Shown: positions 30,881-42,940, numbered from the stretch's first letter. The stretch: DNA of 64,000 nt from Conchocele bisecta (GCA_029237695.1 JAQRGA010000354.1:19678-83677), one strand, 5' to 3'. Notes: a model not told the origin generated them from the sequence alone. Numbers and translations: made by a program.

Positions 30881-31360
30881 ATTATCTATTTACGTTGTTT
30901 TCAAGTGGGAACCAAGGACATTGCTGTATGCGACGTAATGAGTGCGCGTATACTGGTTGGTAATGGCTATGTTAAAGCTCGGGTCACATCTAGTAGGCAA
31001 ACAATTACGAGTACCCGCTATCCATATACATGTACATGTATAATCATTTAGTAATCTTTGTTTTACTGATAGTAACTCGCTGTGCTATCAGGCTATTTCC
31101 ATATACAAATTAAATATGTCACCTGAACAAATATTCGACAGAGTATAAAGTATGATCATTGCACATTAAACAATAAATGCAGAGAATAAATAGTCATTTC
31201 CGTTAACATTTTCAGGAAACACGGTTATCGCCCCTGATATCAGTGCGGAAATTCACGTTTGATATACAAAGATTAATACTGCCAATGAATGTATATTTTT
31301 CCCGAAAAAAAATCATATCTAAAGAATGGAGGAAACAAATGTGTCTCCATAAATGATTAC

Positions 31361-31525
31361 AGTGGAACCTCTCTAAACCAGACACCGAAGAAACATCTGT
31401 GCTCTTATGTTTACGGATTTCTTGGTCATCTATCTCAGGTGACAATGCCTGTTCATGATCGCATAGCACACAACTGTCGCTCGGAGTTATCTCCCGTGGT
31501 GTCCGGATTAAAGAGGATCCAGTGT
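31361..31525. repeat. CAGTGGAACCTCTCTAAAC-family MITE
   Basis: CAGTGGAACCTCTCTAAACC at the left and GTCCGGATTAAAGAGGATCC then AGTGTAC at the right. It is followed after 31526 by unremarkable DNA. Confidence 0.6.
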
Positions 31526-31729
31526 ACTAGCATGTGGGACCCAGCTTTAAGTCTAATTTGGAAACAATCAGTCAATACATTAAATCATCAACTAGTTAAC
31601 TTTTACTGGGGAAGGATAATGTTATCGGTACGAGAAAATGGGATTTATTGAAGATTTGACCAGTACAGATCTTGGTCAGCAAACACACATTTCAATCCTG
31701 GTGCAGTTTCTAACGATTTAAGTAATTAT

Positions 31730-32015
31730 ACACAACCGCCTGCGTTCATCTTGCCCAAGTTATCAATGTTTCTAAACATCTATTGGCGTAACCCGAAATT
31801 TATCTCTGTAACGCAGGCGTCTTGCGTTACAGACATAAAGTTCGGGTTACTATTGGCGATGACAACTCGCAAACAAGTAAGTTGTTTGTCTGATCCTGAC
31901 ATATAGCAGAGTTCAGGCTCAGCCAATCGAACTGCTTCATTTCGAGCTAAATATTAATTTAGTTTGAAATAAAGAAACTGAAAATCATTGACAAGGTTAG
32001 CGCAGTCGGTAGTGT
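31730..32015. repeat. Palindromic GAGCCTGAGCTG-family MITE carrying a nested hairpin
   Basis: Ends CACAACCGCCTGCGTTCATC and AGCGCAGTCGGTAGTGTTT. A 63-bp hairpin (31788-31850) is inserted in its left part. Confidence 0.7.
31788..31850. mobile_element. 63-bp hairpin insertion with 7-bp duplication
   Basis: GTAACCCGAA ... TCTGTAACGCA pairs with TGCGTTACAGA ... TTCGGGTTAC. It is flanked by TATTGGC at 31781-31787 and 31851-31857, while sister copies of the surrounding MITE have a single CTATTGGC-like site. It may be a tiny non-autonomous element. Confidence 0.75.
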
Positions 32016-32753
32016 TTGGAAATATTTCTTGAACTCAATAGCTCACGTACGGTGGCACAGACGGGACATGCAAACAGTTTTTACTTTCACGTTCTCACGC
32101 AAAGCGGTTTCAAGGTGCATGATCACGTGGTTATAACAACAACAACAGTGGCTGAAAGTGTTGAAATCTTGAAAGTATTATTTGATATTTTCCGTAATAT
32201 GAAACGGATTTTGATGACATATGGTGCAGCAAACGCGTCTTCATGAGCAGCATTTGGTGGTCCAGGGAGTTTGGCACCGACTTATATCTTCGCAAAAGTT
32301 TGGGCGAAAATACAGAGACCACCAATTGCACAAGACGCGTTTGATGCGCCATATTTCATCAAAATCCGTTTCGTAATAAGGAAACTATAAAAGAATACGT
32401 ACTTTGAATCAGATGGGTTCTTGAAATTTCAGTACTTTTTGTTGTTGTTAGTACCACGTGTTTGGTATGCGTGTTTGGTACACCTTGTTTGGTATGCGCA
32501 CGCAAAACATATCGCGTGTGAAATCAAAACATATTGTGTGCGCACGCGAAAGTAAAGCAATGTGTCCATGATCCCTCTGTGACACCGCATAAATACATTT
32601 TGTATGACGTTTTATTTTAATGGCATCGCCCAAAAGATTCAAATGAACCATTACTACAATATGTCCGAAGGAACACAATGTTGCCTTGATTTTGTTGATT
32701 AAAGTGTATTATATCCTCAAGTAAACTAACTCTCAGCCGTTTTCGCGATTCAA

Positions 32754-32995
32754 TGGAACTTAACCCCTTGAACCCGAAAGCCAGCCATGTCGGGATTTGC
32801 AAACAGTGCAGATCCAGATGAGCCGGCTCGAAACGAGCCGTCTCATCAGGATCTACATTTTTTGCAAGTAGTTTTCATATGTTTTAGAACAAAAACACCC
32901 CTTTTCATAAATGAACTAATCTGAAAATCATTTTTGACGATTGGATTGGTCGCAAAATTAGCTTATCACATTGCAGTTATATAGAGTTGACATGA
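32754..32995. repeat. Repeat with GAGACGGCTCG/CGAGCCG palindrome
   Basis: It has GTGCAGATCCAGATGAGCCG then GCTCGAAACGAGCCGTCTCAT and shares flanks (AACCCTTTCACCCC-like, AAAACACC) with 48866-49110, 5689-5880 and 61690-61735. Confidence 0.55.
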
Positions 32996-33095
32996 TTAAT
33001 CATGTATTTGTTCATGACTAAAAACGCGCCGTCTACAATGTAAATGTGTGAACATGCACATTCACAGTTTCTTATATTGCATTTCTAAAATACAC

Positions 33096-33312
33096 TGCAC
33101 TACCGCGTGCGCTAATCTATCCACTATTTGTCAATGTCTTCTCTTCAAATTACTTGAATATTTTGTTCTAAATCAAGCAGCTTGTTTGGCTGAGCCTCAG
33201 CTGTACTACATATCAGACTCAGACCACCAAATTACCTGCTTGCGTGTTGGCATTGCCAATAGTTATGAGAAGTGCTGATATTCCTGGCACAATTAATGCA
33301 GGCCGTTGTGTA
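33096..33312. repeat. Palindromic GAGCCTGAGCTG-family MITE
   Basis: It starts CACTACCGCGTGCGCTAATC, with central GAGCCTCAGCTGTACTACAT, and ends with a degenerate CAGGCCGTTGTG. Confidence 0.6.
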
Positions 33313-33399
33313 ACAATAATACGACATGGCATCGTCAAACGAAGCTTATCCCCTTGCTGCCAGCCTTGATAATAATACCAAAATAAAACGCAAAAACAC

Positions 33400-33725
33400 A
33401 ACTCCTCAGTGACCATGACCTTGGACGATCGAACGTGGGTCGTACTGGCATCCTTGATAACAAAACAGAAGAAAAATAAAGTTCAACAGCTTTGCCTTAC
33501 ACATTTGCTTTACAAATAAGGTGAACACAAGTCCTCAGTGACCTTGACCTTGGGCGATAATCGGACGTGGGTCGTATGCAAAACAAGACACCATTCCTAG
33601 ACTCACATTGTGGCCAAAATTATCAAAATCGATGAAGCTATTAATAAGTTATTGAACAATGAAATGTGTTACGAACGCACGCACGTACGTACATGGACTA
33701 ACGCTGTGGGTAACACATTTTGCCT
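33400..33725. repeat. Repeat with TCAGTGACCTTGACCTTGGGCGA block
   Basis: It carries the block CTCAGTGACCTTGACCTTGG, a GAAGC(T/G)..TGAGTTATTGAA block and an ACGTACGTACATGGACTAACG end. Copies lie at 34770-35060 and inverted at 36165-36440. Confidence 0.6.
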
Positions 33726-34116
33726 ATCGGCGAGGGGATAATAACCGGACGTTCTCTAAACTGCGAGCAGTGTAGTCCCAAGTTTGATTTGGAGCTACAC
33801 TGGTTGTAAAACTTAATATAATGGTGCGCTATATAATGTGGTATCCAATTAGAGATGTCTGAACTACTTCGTCAGAATGCTTATTCTATCAGATACAAAG
33901 CCATTCAAATGGGTGGCAGCGACTGGAGAAATGGGACGTATGTGATTTTCGACTAGTGTAGATCCACATGAGACTGTGATCAGCACAGTCTGATCAGGAT
34001 CTACACTATTCACCGTTTCATCAATGCAACACATACCATGCTTGCAACAAGCAGTATAGATATTTATCAGCTACATGAGTGTGATATCTGATCAACAACT
34101 ACACTGTACACAAATA

Positions 34117-34617
34117 TACGGAGCCCCGCAGGGGACGTATACTTCATTTTGTGTATTAATTCGTTCCTACGAATAACAATTCGTTCCCTCAATTTAACAA
34201 TTCGTTCCGGCGAATTAACTATTCGTTCCCACGAATTAACAATTCGTTCCCTCAATTTAACAATTCGTTCTGACGAATTAACTATTCGTTCCCACGAATC
34301 AACAATTCGTTCCTTCAATTTAACAATTCGTTCCCACGAACTATCAATTCGTTCCCACTGGAACGAATTGTTAATTCGTGGGAACGAATTGTTATATATC
34401 GTGGGAATTATTGTTAATACGAGGGAACGAATTGTTAAATTGAGGGAGCGAATTGTCATTTCGTGGGAACGAATTGTTAATTCGAGGGAACAAATTGTTA
34501 TATCGTGGGAACGAATCATTAATTCGAGGGAACGAATTGATAATTTGAGGGAACGAATTGTTATTTCGTAGGAACGAAATAATAAAAAAAAATCCATGTC
34601 CCCTGCGGGGCTCCGTA
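34117..34617. repeat. Foldback element made of an inverted AATTCGTTCC minisatellite, copy 1
   Basis: The ends are TACGGAGCCCCGCAGGGGAC and its exact inverse GTCCCCTGCGGGGCTCCGTA. The left half repeats a ~24-bp unit (ACAATTCGTTCCCACGAATT / ACAATTCGTTCCCTCAATTT). At about 34362 it switches to the reverse complement. It is nested inside a GTGACTGGAGAAAT-family repeat (about 33918-34653). Confidence 0.88.
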
Positions 34618-35065
34618 CAAATCGTATAAGCCCCATTTCTCCAGTAACAGCCACATATTTGATGTCTGGGTTTCATAATGTGTACAGACTAATAGAAATA
34701 AGTATTAATGAATAATGAGCTGTATGAATTATACCGGATGACGTCATAGCTGTTTATTTGGCTTCCGCAATGTAGGTACAAGGGAATAGTTACATGTATC
34801 ACTACACAAATCCCCTCGCTGACAGCATTGGTAATAATACAACAAGAAACAAACTTTAATATTTTGTCTTTTGCCTCAGTGACCTTGAACTTGGGCGGTC
34901 GACGTTGGTCGTATGAGATACAAAGCACCATCTCTAGATACACAGTGTGGCCAAATATTATCAAAATATTTGAAGCGGTTCATGAGTTATTGAAAAATTA
35001 CTATTAATACTAATACTAATTACTAATGTACGCACGTATGTACGTACGTACATGGACTAACGCAA

Positions 35066-35367
35066 TTTATCCCGTCAACACAGTGCGTATGTGCCGTGAA
35101 ACACTGTGTCGTGAAACATTTTTGATATCCTATCAATACGACATAATAACTGCTTATGAATATGTGCAGTGGCTGGGGTTATTTTTATTGCATTTTAAAG
35201 CTATTTGTAGATGTTGACGGGATAAATAGAATAATAGGTTAGTGCCGTGAATGGGAAAAATATCTGGCGCGGCACGGAAACGGGATGTGCTCGGCAGAGC
35301 CTCGCCCATCCCGTTTCCTAAGCCTTGCCAGATAGTTTGTCCCATTCACGGCACTAACCTACTATTC
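35066..35367. repeat. Composite two-hairpin MITE, copy 4 (A then B)
   Basis: TTTATCCCGTCAACACAGTG to GGCACTAACCTACTATTC; hairpin B spans about 35229-35367 with long near-identical arms. Confidence 0.85.
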
Positions 35368-35702
35368 ACTATATCCCACTTGCCTGCCTATCGGCGAGAA
35401 TATAATGAAAGACAGTATGCTGTATTAAGTGATTACACCACTATATAAAACAATAATTTGTCTGTAGATGTATATCGGCTTACGATCTTCTGTGCACCGA
35501 CGAGAAATTTGTGTTTTTTAATGAGTAAAATCGTCTAATAAATTCGATCGCGCTTGTAAAATGCGATATATGTAAATATACAAATAGTTTTAACCTATGT
35601 CTCCTTATCCGGAACCAAAACGGTATGCAATTCCGTACACTGGACAAACGGTATGCAATTCCGTACACTGGAATCAAAAATAATCGATTCGTCACCAATA
35701 TC

Positions 35703-36090
35703 CTGCGGAGACCCGCAGTGGACATTGATTTTGTTTTATTAATTCGTTCCCACGAAATAAAAAATCGTTTCCTCAATTTAACAATTCGTTCACACGATAT
35801 AACAATTCGTTCCCTCGAATTAGCAATTCGTTCCCACGAAATGACAAGTCGTTCCCTCAATTTAACAATTTGTTCCCTCAAATTAACAATTCGTTCCCAC
35901 GGTATAACAATTCGTTCCCACGAATTAAAATGGAACGACTTGTTATTTCGTGGGAACGAATTGCTAAATTGAGGGGAACGAATTGTTCATTCGTCGGAAC
36001 GAATTGTTAATTCGTGGGAACGAATTGGTAAATTGAGGGAACGAATTGTTAATAACAAAAATAATTCTACGTCCCCTGCGGGGCTCCGTA
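35703..36090. repeat. Foldback AATTCGTTCC minisatellite element, copy 2
   Basis: The right end GTCCCCTGCGGGGCTCCGTA is exact and the left end (CTGCGGAGACCCGCAGTGGAC) is degraded. The unit orientation flips near 35930. Confidence 0.82.
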
Positions 36091-36639
36091 ATTATCACTA
36101 TAAATGTATTGTATTATTCCTCTCGCCGATATGCAAGATGTGATATATTAGTATTAGTCCATGTACGTACGTTTGTATGCACGTACGTGCGTTCGCACGT
36201 TAGCAACACCTTTCATTTTTAAAAAACGTATGAACCGCTTCACCGATGTTGATAATATTTGGCCACAATGTGTGCATAGGAATGGCGCTTTGCTTTGAAT
36301 ATGACCCACGTGCGACCGCCCAAGGTCAAGGTCACTGAGGATGTATGTTCAGCTTGTTTGTAAGGCAAACATGTTAAAACATATGTTTGTATCAAGGCTG
36401 CCAGCGAGGGGATTATCTTAGTGATAACGATGCCCTTGTTTTATCAATTGGCTATGTCTAGAAAGAAACACCATCATGAGGTTTGTTTGACGTAATATCT
36501 GTCAATTCAGGTTCATTTCACTTTGTGAAAACAAAACGCGACCAAACATTATTAGTTTCTTTTGAGAAACCAATATGGAATCAAAATTTCATTACGCGAC
36601 TCTATTTGTTTTACACACGCTGAAAACTAATTCTGCTGG

Positions 36640-36960
36640 TTGTATCTACATATAAGCTGCAAATAAAAACGGGACAATTGCTTTAATATTTTGGCTGCAA
36701 TAAAGCAGATTGGTTGACTGAGCCTGAGCTGTGCTACAGCTCAGGCTCAGACAACCAAGTTGATTGATTGCCATTGCCAAAGTATGGTCAAATTTTGAAT
36801 ACATGTATGAAATTGACAATGCCAACTCGCAATCAAGCAATGTGATTGTCAGAGGCTGAGCTGTAGCGCAGCTCAGGCTCAGTCAAACAAAATGCTTGAT
36901 TTCAACCAAAACTTTCAAGTATTTTGAATAAAGAAATGACAAATATTGGCAGTATGAGCG
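36640..36960. repeat. Two adjoining GAGCCTGAGCTG-family palindromes
   Basis: GCCTGAGCTGTGCTACAGCT (36723) and GCTGAGCTGTAGCGCAGCTC (36864) are two centres about 140 bp apart, separated by a duplicated TTGATTG..CATTGCCAA flank. Confidence 0.6.
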
Positions 36961-37018
36961 TATGTGGTACTGCAGTGACACATTAACAACATGATTAAAC
37001 TGCATGTAGTGTTCTTAC

Positions 37019-37315
37019 ACTGTGAACTGTTGATGTAGCAGAAATATGAATTCACTGTGAACGACCATTTGATGTAGCAGAAATATGAATTCACTGTGAA
37101 CGACCATTTGATGTAGCAGAAATATGAATTCACTGTGAACGCCCATTTGATGTAGCAGAAATATGAATTCACTGTGAACGCCCATTTGATGTAGCAGAAA
37201 TATGAATTCACTGTGAACGCCCATTTGATGTAGCAGAAATATGAATTCACTGTGAATGCCATTTGATGTAGCATAAATATGAATTCACTGTGAAAGCCCA
37301 TTTGATGTAGCAAAA
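37019..37315. repeat. 39-bp tandem array
   Basis: About 7.5 copies of TGTGAACGCCCATTTGATGT followed by AGCAGAAATATGAATTCAC. Because 39 is divisible by three it keeps open frames on the minus strand; these are repeat artefacts. Confidence 0.92.
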
Positions 37316-37319
37316 ATAC

Positions 37320-38950
37320 GAATACGTACTTGTTTGATCTAACTGCCCGGAATGGCGTGTGTGTCCTTATAGGGCTCCCGACCGAAAGCGTGTTCGTCGA
37401 TCTCAGTTTCCGTTTTATGGAGGAAAGCGAGCGTCTGAGGTTACATATCCCCTCAGTCAGCGTGTCCAGTTTGGTCTCACTGTGGCTACTCCGCTGCATG
37501 ATGTAGGTATCCCGCTTTCAGTGGTTACACGGCGTGACTTATTCCACTAATGGCACGTTGTTTTGTGTTATAATAACGTGTTGAGCTGCACTTGTACTTT
37601 TTCATCGATAACAAAAAAGTCACCCTCCCCGAAAAATTTTGTTTGATGAAATTCCATCAAATATTGATTTTATTGCGAAAAAAACTATTTACCTATGGGA
37701 TGGGGGGTCAATTTCCAATTTAGGATAAAAAAAAAGATTTTTTTTGGAAATTGACTCCGAAACCTGCCGAAATAGCTTGAAAATGATGTAATTAAGAAAA
37801 CAAAAGTTAGATTTTGAAAATCGGTCCACAAATAAAAAAGAATTACACATGTTTTGAGGAGAACGGTAATTACGGTTGTATGATAGCGATGGTGAGTGTA
37901 CATGTACTGACGTCTCCTCAATGTGCGCACACAGCTAGTCCACTTCTCAAATATGAACTACATTGTCATTCTCACCAAGAATTATAAGACACGATATACA
38001 CCAATTGAACAAATCGCACAATTACCTGAACATTCACTGGCAATAATGAATGCACCATTTATTGATAACAATACATTTCGCTGGCTGTTTGGTTGTCCAA
38101 ATCTAACTGGATATAATCAAAGTTAACGGCGACAGTCATTATTTCCAACAACGCGAAATATTAAGATGTGAATATACTTCATACGCAGTATATCATGTTC
38201 GCTATTTCAGTTATGATAATGTTGACGTATACACTATACATGGCACAGGTGGAAGACTCGGACCTATGACACCAAAAAAATGCCTATTAAAAAATATCCC
38301 ATTACCCCACCCACTTGGTCTCGTACAGTACTATACGCTATATCAAGGTGAGTATAAATAGCGCTATTATAGAAAGAGCTCTCTTTTTTCCGACTCGCAC
38401 AAAGACAATAAACATCGATTAAATGTATGAAATATGTCTCTGGCAATCGATAAAGGTATTAGGTGTGTGAATATACTCACTTCAAATCGCTGTTTCAAGT
38501 ATTTATTGAGTTATTCGCGTTTTGATTACCCCATCCAAAGCGAAAGTTGCGTGTACGAAAGAATCTCACACAGAATCGGAGGCCGTCCGGCTGGATTATC
38601 GGTCATATTTGGCCGATAGCTGATCGCCAGCTCAAACTAAAGTCGTGCACCATGATCATATACATTAGAGACTCCAACCATACAAAGTTCGTCCAATTGT
38701 GATCTTTCGCCGATCTAAAAAACACTTTTTTCTATAATTTCGTTCATTATCTGGAACTGGGTCAATGCACTATCTTCCATAATACAACCACCGAAGCGTC
38801 TATGTAAGAACATCTCTGATTGGTTAAACCTAAAAATAGACGCGAGGACTTTCCCTTTTCAGGGTTTCCGGAAGACATAATCTGATAGTACGCGAATCAT
38901 GAATGAAAGTCAATAAAATAACTCGACATAAACCTCACCCACATACATGT
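37320..38950. other. Host DNA without recognised gene
   Basis: Apart from a fragment of the 26375-27000 repeat near 37640-37850, I see no repeat, domain or RNA gene that I can support. Confidence 0.4.
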
Positions 38951-39341
38951 ACAGTGCAACCTCTCTAAACCGAACACCAATACAACATATGTATTTTTTT
39001 TAATGGGTTTCTTGTCCATTTATCTCAGATGTTATATGTATGTTCATGATTGCAAAGCACACAAATACGTTTCAGAATGGCCATATGTCTGATTCCCAGT
39101 GGAACATCTCTAAACCGGACACCCTGGGGAACTCCCAGGGTGTCGGGTTTAGAGAGGTTTCACTGTACGTAGGTTGTATTTTGATGAGAACTAATAAAAC
39201 ATCGTTCATCGTAAAACCGTGTTACAGTATCGTGTATATCTCCGTTAATGCAACATGATATCAAACAGACAATACAGTGTAACCTCTCTAAACTGGACAC
39301 CATGGGAGATCACAAGGGTGTCCGGATTATGGATGTTCAAC
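38951..39341. repeat. Two CAGTGGAACC-family MITEs in tandem
   Basis: 38951-39163 runs from CAGTGCAACCTCTCTAAACC to GGGTTTAGAGAGGTTTCACTG. 39267-39341 is a short version from CAGTGTAACCTCTCTAAACT to GGATGTTCAACTGTG. Confidence 0.6.
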
Positions 39342-39954
39342 TGTGAATCAGCCACATGGCCATTCCGATACGTATTTGCGTGTTTTGTAATCGTGAACAT
39401 TCCACTGCAATTCAACACAAAATGGCCGATTTCTGTAATTTTCTGTAATAAGCGTCCATGACAATGACATGAATTACACAGAAAAATATTTAAATTTAAA
39501 GACACAATGGGATACCCAGGGTGTTCGGTTTATATGGGTTCCTCTATACTTAAAATAAACCATATCCAACGACGATTTGAATTGAATACAGTGTAAACCG
39601 TTTCGATCGCCGACAAACTCGTCCACTGTTTGGAGTTTGTTTGCGGACGAGTATATCAAAGGACGAAATTGATTCAGCAGTTATGTTTCCGGGTTAAAAA
39701 TGGCCATGAAAACATAGCATTTCCAAAATTGGTCGCGAAAGTTATTAGCGCACATCGTCATACCGCGAACGATAATCGTCGCGAATATCACCAGGTTCGA
39801 AAATCGCGAAATTTAGTAGTCGCGACATTTAGTTGGTTTACAGTAAGCTGTAGTTCAGTGATATAATTCCAATGTAATAACACGTATATGACTTCCCTAA
39901 CTGATATATTGAACTGCTGAATATGTCATCCTCAAAACCAAGTGGATGGCGACA

Positions 39955-40159
39955 TACACTACCGGCTGTGTTAATCTTGGCTAGATCATCAACGTTTCTG
40001 AACATCTATTGACCATGTCAACTCACAATCAAGCAATTTGATTGTCTGAGCCTGAGCTGCAGCACAGCTCAGGCTCTGACTATCAACCTGCTGGATTTCA
40101 AGTATTTTGAAGTAAGGAAATTGACAATTATTGGCAAGATTGGCGCAGGCGGTAGTGTA
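39955..40159. repeat. Palindromic GAGCCTGAGCTG-family MITE
   Basis: CACTACCGGCTGTGTTAATC to TTGGCGCAGGCGGTAGTGTA around GAGCCTGAGCTGCAGCACAG. Confidence 0.72.
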
Positions 40160-40670
40160 TTTATGTTAATTCAAAGTCTTGTCAAACACAATACATAAAA
40201 CAAACGATATTAAACGACGATATGAATCACCGATATAATACGCGCATTCACTAACCACAAGCCCCATTTATCCAGTCACAGCCATATATATAAGTATACA
40301 TGTAGCCAGTCATGAGTACATAACTCTAATTGCATTTCATTATACTGCATTACATAAGAGTTATGACGGAGTGGTATTACCAAACGTGCGTTTGAAGCGT
40401 TATTTGTTTACTTTCTGCTTCGTGGAGGGTGACCTAAGCATTTTGCTAGTACACACGTTATTATGTAAATTTATGGTAATTTTTTGTGTCATATTGTAGA
40501 ATTGTCTCTCAATAACAATATAGCGAAGTATGAACGTCAACGCCCTGCATGTTTTTACATATGTTAGTGTGTGAAGTGTAAATGTTATTATGCACAGTTT
40601 TACTGTGTAGCGTGGTGTAGCGATATAGTGCAACCTGTTGCATATAAAGCAAAAAAACGTACAGCCCAGC

Positions 40671-41080
40671 ATGTAGCCTGATAATGATCTATGGCGAACA
40701 GTGCAGATCCTGATCAGACTGTGCGGATGCACAGGCTGATCTGGATATACACTGGTCGCAAAGACCACAAGCCCCATGTATCGAGTCACAGCCATATATA
40801 TGATTGCATGGTACTGTTACATGTATACGAATGGCGGGTGCTACATTGATGGAATGACAAACGATGCAGATCCTGATCAAATATCACACTCATATATATG
40901 CACATGTATAGTAGTCTGATAACCATCTAAATTGTGTTTGTTACAATAATGGCGGATGTATCATTGAAGGAGTGGCGAACCATGTAGATCCTGATCAGAC
41001 TGTGCTGATGCACAGTCTGATCTGGATATACACTGGTGGCAAACCTCATAAGCTTCATTTCTTCAATCAGTGACATCCGT
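40671..41080. repeat. Two GTGACTGGAGAAATGGGG-family copies
   Basis: Both carry GCAGATCCTGATCAGACTGT or TGTAGATCCTGATCAGACTG, then GCACAG.CTGATCTGGATATACACTGG, and end in CATAAGC..CATTTCT-type sequence. Confidence 0.6.
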
Positions 41081-41165
41081 ATGGTCAGTCGCGATGACAA
41101 GGAGATCATTGTGTCTTTGACCAGTGTATCTCCTGTTAACGGATTCGTTCAGCCTGATTCTATGG

Positions 41166-41563
41166 AACGCCAAATCTACATAAACTAAAATAAGTATTTC
41201 TAGCTGTAAATAATTAGAGTTAGCAATAAATATTTAGAGCCAGCATTAAATATTTAGAGCTAGCATTATATATATAGAGCATTAAATATATAGATATATC
41301 ATTAACTATTTGGAGCTAGCACTACATATTTGAGTTTATGTAGATGTGGTGTTCCTGGACCGCCGAATCTACATACACTCAAAATATGTAGTGCTAGCTC
41401 TAAATAATTATAGCTAGCATTAACTATTTAGAGCTATATGTAGCTCCGAATGATTTAGAGAGCTCTTGAAATGATTTGGAGATGACGCTAAAATATTTAA
41501 TGCTAGCTCTAATTATTTACACCTAGCATTACTTATTTGGGTGTATGCATAGTTGGCGTTTCA
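41166..41563. repeat. Inverted AGCTAGCATTAAATATTTAG minisatellite element
   Basis: ~22-bp units (TTAGAGCTAGCATTAAATAT) run in one direction and then reversed (AGTGCTAGCTCTAAATAATT) around a centre near 41340. Outer arms ACGCCAAATCTACATA and its partial inverse ATGCATAGTTGGCGT flank it. Confidence 0.7.
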
Positions 41564-41771
41564 TATGATTCACAAGTCAGTATTTCGTTTGGGAATATTT
41601 TCAAGTTCAGCAGCGGATAATGTATGTTATATTGTGAAACACACACTGTCTGATCTGGGACTACACTGATCGGAAACGCTATAAGCCACGTTTTGTTACA
41701 GAGAGTAACACTGGTCATAAATTCATATTTTGAAAAAAAGAAATTGCAAATATCGGCAAGATTATGTCTGC

Positions 41772-42940
41772 GTTAGTGTAGTGTATGATATGCAGCACAT
41801 TGTACACCTGCTTAAGGTATTAGGTAATATATAGCCCCATATATAGAGAATAGTAGGCAGTGCCGTAGCCACGTTGAGGCCAGACGAGGCCATGGCCTCG
41901 TCCGTTTTTTCACGATTTTTTTTTTTTTTTTATTTTTTATTCCAATATAGGAAAAATGGGAGTCATAGTATGTGCTCAGACTTTGCTGAGAATGCAGGAA
42001 ATGGCGTTTCAGACCACTTTGATTTCAAAATTTTCAGGGTGGGCATGCCCCCGGACCCGCCTAGCAAACTCGGGCCCTTCGGGCCCTCCACACTTCCACC
42101 CCCAATAATTATCGTCTTCCGCCGCTTATGTTGGCCTCGGCTATTTCGAACCTCTGGCTACGGCACTGGTAGGTTAGTGTAATGTATGATATCCAGCACA
42201 TTGTACACCTGCTTAAGGTATTAGGTAATATATAGCCCCATATATAGAGAATAGTAGGTTAGTGAAGTGTATGATATCCAGTACATTGTACACCTGTTTA
42301 ATGTATTAGGTAATATATAGCCCCATATATAGAGAATAGTAGGTTAGTGTAGTGTATGATATCCAGCACATTGTACACCTGCTTAATGTATTAGGTATTA
42401 TATAGCCCCATATATAGAGAATAGTAGGTTAGTGTAGTGTAGGATATCCAGTACATTGTACACCTGCTTAATGTATTAGGTAATATATAGCCCCATATAT
42501 AGAGAATAGTAGGTTAGTGTAGTGTAGGATATCCAGCACATTGTACACCTGCTTAATGTATTAGGTAATATATAGCCCCATATATAGAGAATAGTAGGTT
42601 AGTGTAGTGTATGATACCCAGCACATTGTACACCTGCTTAATGTATTAGGTAATATACAGCCCCATATATAGAGAATAGTAGGTTAGTGTAGTGTATGAT
42701 ATCCAGCACATTGTACACCTGCTTAAGGTATTAGGTAATATATAGCCCCATATATAGAGAATAGTAGGTTAGTGTAGTGTATGATATCCAGCACATTGTA
42801 CACCTGCTTAATGTATTAGGCAATATACAGCCCATATATAGAGAATAGTAGGTTAGTGTAGTGTATGATATCCAGCACATTGTACACCTGCTTAATGTAT
42901 TAGGTAATATATAGCCCCATATATAGAGAATAGTAGGTTA
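41772..42940. repeat. 85-bp satellite array, interrupted by a MITE
   Basis: About ten copies of AGAATAGTAGGTTAGTGTAG then TGTATGATATCCAGCACATT, GTACACCTGCTTAATGTATT and AGGTAATATATAGCCCCATATATAG. The first copy is split at 41858-42168. The last unit runs straight into hairpin B of the composite MITE at 42928, with which each unit shares GAATAGTAGGTTAGTG. Confidence 0.92.
41858..42168. mobile_element. 311-bp MITE with CAGTGCCGTAGCC ends and 5-bp duplication
   Basis: It starts CAGTGCCGTAGCCACGTTGA and ends GGCTACGGCACTG. GTAGG occurs on both sides (41853-41857 and 42169-42173), and the other satellite units show the single GTAGG, so the boundaries are exact. A GGGCATGCCCCCGGACCCGC block is shared with 46717-47098. 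The superfamily is not determined. Confidence 0.88.

Noticed and set aside
34067..34654. 195- and 140-codon open frames on opposite strands with TIRS/ERIV repeats
   Set aside because: They arise from the inverted AATTCGTTCC minisatellite, which has no stops in several frames; no protein family is implied.
37019..37315. CRISPR-like regular repeats
   Set aside because: Units are contiguous with no unique spacers, and the context is animal DNA; a simple minisatellite.
36915..37499. 194-codon minus-strand frame with repeated CYIKW/HSEFIF motifs
   Set aside because: It is the translation of a 39-bp tandem array, whose length is a multiple of three; repeats are identical at DNA level, so there is no sign of protein selection.
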